Below, piece by piece: positions 5,002 to 7,496 of a stretch of DNA of 7,496 bases. The translations under genes and the position numbers were made by a program. The stretch spans positions 1 through 7,496 of the forward strand of contig JAHFOH010000061.1 in NCBI GenBank assembly GCA_023266955.1, given 5' to 3'. The stretch is from Nitrososphaerota archaeon (lineage in GTDB: Archaea; Thermoproteota; Nitrososphaeria; Nitrososphaerales; JAHFOH01). Every line of letters begins with the position of its first letter. Within the stretch, counting starts at the first letter, position 1. Under the pieces are notes generated by a model. That model did no database searches. It worked only from the letters and a program-made list of their open reading frames with translations, and was not told where the DNA came from.

Positions 5002-6729
5002 ATGGATAGACTGACACATGACATTCTTATTGTAGGGGGAGGTGCTGCAGGCCTAAGAGCAGCCATAGCAGCGGCAGAAGTCAGTAACAAGCTGAACATA
5101 GCGGTCATTTCTAAGGTCTATCCGATGAGGAGTCATACAGTTTCAGCGGAGGGGGGCTTAGCTGCCGTTCTCGCAACCATGCGATCCATTGACTATGATA
5201 GCTTCGACCTTCATGCATTTGACACGATCAAAGGCAGCGACTTCTTGGCGGATCAGGACGCCGTTGAGTTTTTCGTGCAGGCAGCTCCCGACGAAATCAT
5301 ACGACTTGAGCATTGGGGCTGCCCGTTTAGCAGAGACCCGGATGGACGAATTGCGGTTAGAGCGTTTGGTGGGATGAGTGTTAAGAGAACTATCTTCGCA
5401 GCTGACAAGATAGGTTTCCACCTCCTCCACACACTTTTTCAGAGGACATTGATGTATGAGAACATCTCTCGTTACGATGAATGGTTCGTCACCTCTCTTC
5501 TGATTGAGAATGGACGAGTACACGGGGTAACTGCCATTGACATAAAGAATGGGGAGTTGAGTCTCATCAGAAGCAAATCTGTCATCATCGCCACCGGAGG
5601 TGCAGGAAGGGTATACGAGTTCACCACCAACGGTTTCATCAAGACAGGAGACGGGATGGCGATGGCTTACAGAGCAGGCGTCCCTCTAAAGGATATGGAG
5701 TTCGTGCAATATCATCCTACTGCACTTCCAGGTACAGGCATTCTCATGACTGAGGCTTCAAGAGGAGAGGGAGGATACTTAATCAACAAAGACGGCGAGA
5801 GATTTCTAAAAAGATATGTGCCGAAGAAGATGGAGCTGGGTCCCCGTGACATTTTATCCAGGGCGATAATCACAGAGATTTCGCAGGGGCGGGGGATTGA
5901 AGGTCCCCATGGAAGCTACGTCCTCCTAGATCTCAGGCATTTGGGAAGAGAAGTTGTTGAGAAAAAACTACCCTTCGTTAAGGAGCTTACAGAGAACTAC
6001 GCGGGAATAGATCCAGTTAATGAGCCTATTCCAGTGAGGCCAGCGATGCACTACTTTATGGGCGGTATTAGCACCGACATGATTGGGCGGACAGAGATTG
6101 TTGGTCTCTACGCCTCAGGAGAAGTTGCATGCGTTAGCATCAATGGCGGTAACAGATTGGGATCGAACTCACTGACTGAATGCCTGGTTTTTGGTGCAAC
6201 CTCCGGGGCCGACGCAGCTAAGTTCGCTCTTGAAAATCAGATGACTGCTGGAGAAAATCCCAATAGCACTCTAGTAATTCAAGAGGAGAAGAGGGTCTTC
6301 GACGAGATCCTCGGTAATGAGGCGGGCGAGGAGAGGGTCTCCACAATAACAAGCGAACTCAGAGCCTTAATGGAGCGGAACGTCGGAATATTTCGAAGTG
6401 AAACTGGACTTACTGAGGCTGCTAGGGTTATTCGAACCCTAAAGGAGCGATTTCGGCTGATCACAGTAGAGGATAAGGGGAGCGTATTCAACTTGGAGCT
6501 CATGGAGGCGCTGGAATTGGACTTCATGCTCGATGTGGCTGAGGCCATCACCCACTCTGCTGTAGCGAGACGAGAGTCAAGGGGCGCCCACTATCGAATT
6601 GACTATCCAAAGAGGAATGATGAACAATACCTCTCGCACAGTCTTGCTCGATACGCAAGGGAAGCTCCTAGGATCGATTATCTTCCAGTTAAGCTCACAA
6701 AGTGGAAGCCTATGGAGAGGGTATACTAG
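5002..6729 (+). CDS. sdhA: succinate dehydrogenase flavoprotein subunit
   Basis: Catalytic subunit of complex II. It oxidises succinate to fumarate on covalent FAD and passes electrons to the iron-sulfur subunit. The frame is open back to a GTG at 4879, but homology starts at D-I-L-I-V-G-G-G-A-A-G-L-R, so the ATG at 5002 is preferred, giving 575 residues, the usual size. Seen: dinucleotide-binding GGGAAG at 12-17; R-S-H-T at 43-46 with His45, the family's covalent FAD site; Q-Y-H-P-T-A with His238; T-E-A-S-R-G-E-G-G at 250-258; G-P-R-D-I-L-S-R-A at 280-288; H-Y-F-M-G-G-I with His350; and N-R-L-G-S-N-S with Arg385. These cover the substrate-binding His, Arg and Thr positions known in E. coli SdhA. 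One difference is S-I-N-G-G-N-R-L-G where many homologues have V-H-G-A-N-R-L-G; that His is not the substrate ligand. sdhB begins nine bases after the stop. Fumarate reductase activity cannot be excluded. Confidence 0.95.
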   Translation: MDRLTHDILIVGGGAAGLRAAIAAAEVSNKLNIAVISKVYPMRSHTVSAEGGLAAVLATMRSIDYDSFDLHAFDTIKGSDFLADQDAVEFFVQAAPDEIIRLEHWGCPFSRDPDGRIAVRAFGGMSVKRTIFAADKIGFHLLHTLFQRTLMYENISRYDEWFVTSLLIENGRVHGVTAIDIKNGELSLIRSKSVIIATGGAGRVYEFTTNGFIKTGDGMAMAYRAGVPLKDMEFVQYHPTALPGTGILMTEASRGEGGYLINKDGERFLKRYVPKKMELGPRDILSRAIITEISQGRGIEGPHGSYVLLDLRHLGREVVEKKLPFVKELTENYAGIDPVNEPIPVRPAMHYFMGGISTDMIGRTEIVGLYASGEVACVSINGGNRLGSNSLTECLVFGATSGADAAKFALENQMTAGENPNSTLVIQEEKRVFDEILGNEAGEERVSTITSELRALMERNVGIFRSETGLTEAARVIRTLKERFRLITVEDKGSVFNLELMEALELDFMLDVAEAITHSAVARRESRGAHYRIDYPKRNDEQYLSHSLARYAREAPRIDYLPVKLTKWKPMERVY

Positions 6730-6738
6730 GCGATTTAC

Positions 6739-7491
6739 TTGACCCAAGAAACGGAGCGCGTCACGATCAGAGTAAAGAGGTACATACCTGAAGGCGATGG
6801 TCAGCCATTCTTCCAAGATTATAGCGTTCCATTTCGAAGTGACATGGTAGTACTAGATGGTCTCATCTACATTAAGGATCATCTCGACGGTTCCTTAACA
6901 TATCGCTGGTCATGCAGGATGGGTGTCTGCGGCAGTTGTGGAGCAACTGTCAACGGAACTCCACGTTTGACATGTGAAACCCTGCTGAAAGATTTGAAGA
7001 CTCCCATGGTAACTGTAGAGCCTCTCTATAATTTTCCCGTCATAAAAGATCTGGTTGTGGATATCGACGACTTCATGAAGAAACTTCAGAGTGTTAAACC
7101 GTGGATAATCAGGGAGACAGAGAAACCGCTGAAAGAGGGTGAATTCCTCCAGAAGCCGGAGGAAATGGATCTCTACAAGCAGTTTAGCGCCTGTATCAAC
7201 TGCATGCTCTGCATGGCAGCGTGCCCAGTGTATGCGTCGGATCGTGAATTTATCGGTCCTGCGACGGGAGCACTAGCGCTTAGGTACATACTTGACACAA
7301 GAGACGAAGGAAGGGAGAGTCGTCTGAGCGAGTTGACCGGCAAGGGAGGAGTCTGGGACTGCACTTTCGCTGGAGATTGCACCGTAGTTTGTCCCAAGAA
7401 TGTTGATCCAGCTAGGGCGTTACAGAGACTCAAGTTCGAAAGCATTAACGACTTGGTGAAAACCATACTGATGCCTGGTTTGAAAAAGTGA
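6739..7491 (+). CDS. sdhB: succinate dehydrogenase iron-sulfur subunit
   Basis: 250 residues, full length for the family. It carries electrons from the SdhA flavin to quinone through three clusters. The N-terminal plant-type ferredoxin domain holds the [2Fe-2S] ligands C59-x4-C64-x2-C67 and C79. The C-terminal domain has C152-x2-C155-x2-C158-x3-C162-P for the [4Fe-4S] cluster, and C208-x5-C214-x3-C218-P where the middle position of the motif is not Cys, as expected for the [3Fe-4S] cluster. The start is TTG at 6739: it lies four codons after the sdhA TAG in the same reading frame, and no ATG or GTG exists before the ferredoxin domain. AGGCGAT just upstream could be a weak ribosome binding site. 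The two genes are clearly co-transcribed. Only five bases follow the stop. They complete a GTGAGGTAA string that could serve a downstream gene, presumably a membrane anchor. Confidence 0.95.
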   Translation: MTQETERVTIRVKRYIPEGDGQPFFQDYSVPFRSDMVVLDGLIYIKDHLDGSLTYRWSCRMGVCGSCGATVNGTPRLTCETLLKDLKTPMVTVEPLYNFPVIKDLVVDIDDFMKKLQSVKPWIIRETEKPLKEGEFLQKPEEMDLYKQFSACINCMLCMAACPVYASDREFIGPATGALALRYILDTRDEGRESRLSELTGKGGVWDCTFAGDCTVVCPKNVDPARALQRLKFESINDLVKTILMPGLKK

Positions 7492-7496
7492 GGTAA

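Overview
The window looks archaeal, most likely from the TACK/Thermoproteota side, although the exact lineage cannot be fixed from this sequence. The evidence is a tRNA gene with three bulge-helix-bulge (BHB) introns, one of them inside the T-loop, an encoded CCA end, weak or absent Shine-Dalgarno sites with TATA-like boxes about 25-35 nt upstream of starts, several TTG starts, and a KaiC/RAD55-like domain.

Layout. (1) 1-1378, minus strand: 459 codons of a UPF0182-type multi-spanning membrane protein whose 3' end lies outside the window. (2) 1379-2074: an RNA region with no protein gene. It holds two tandem tRNA-Trp(CCA) sequences. The second (1731-1909) is complete once introns are removed at 28/29, 37/38 and 59/60. 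The first (1480-~1611) has acceptor, D and anticodon arms and a well-formed anticodon intron, but no 3' T-arm/acceptor half. Both anticodon introns carry box C/D guide-like elements, and those in the first copy match positions 34 and 39 of tRNA-Trp. (3) 2075-3856, plus strand: a protein with about nine membrane segments, a coiled coil and a KaiC/RAD55-like domain without a Walker A motif. (4) 3857-4149: a convergent spacer. (5) 4150-4869, minus strand: a class I SAM-dependent methyltransferase of unknown substrate, starting with TTG. (6) 4870-5001: a short divergent promoter region. (7) 5002-6729 and 6739-7491, plus strand: sdhA and sdhB, the soluble catalytic half of succinate dehydrogenase (complex II). 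The membrane anchor genes are not in the window and may follow.

The protein genes do not form one pathway: sdhAB is a respiratory/TCA operon, and the others are separate membrane or modification genes. The most unusual part is 1440-1910, where a complete three-intron tRNA-Trp gene sits behind a second tRNA-Trp 5' portion. That portion may be a relic, a source of a C/D guide RNA, or (speculatively) a second 5' part that borrows the neighbour's 3' half.
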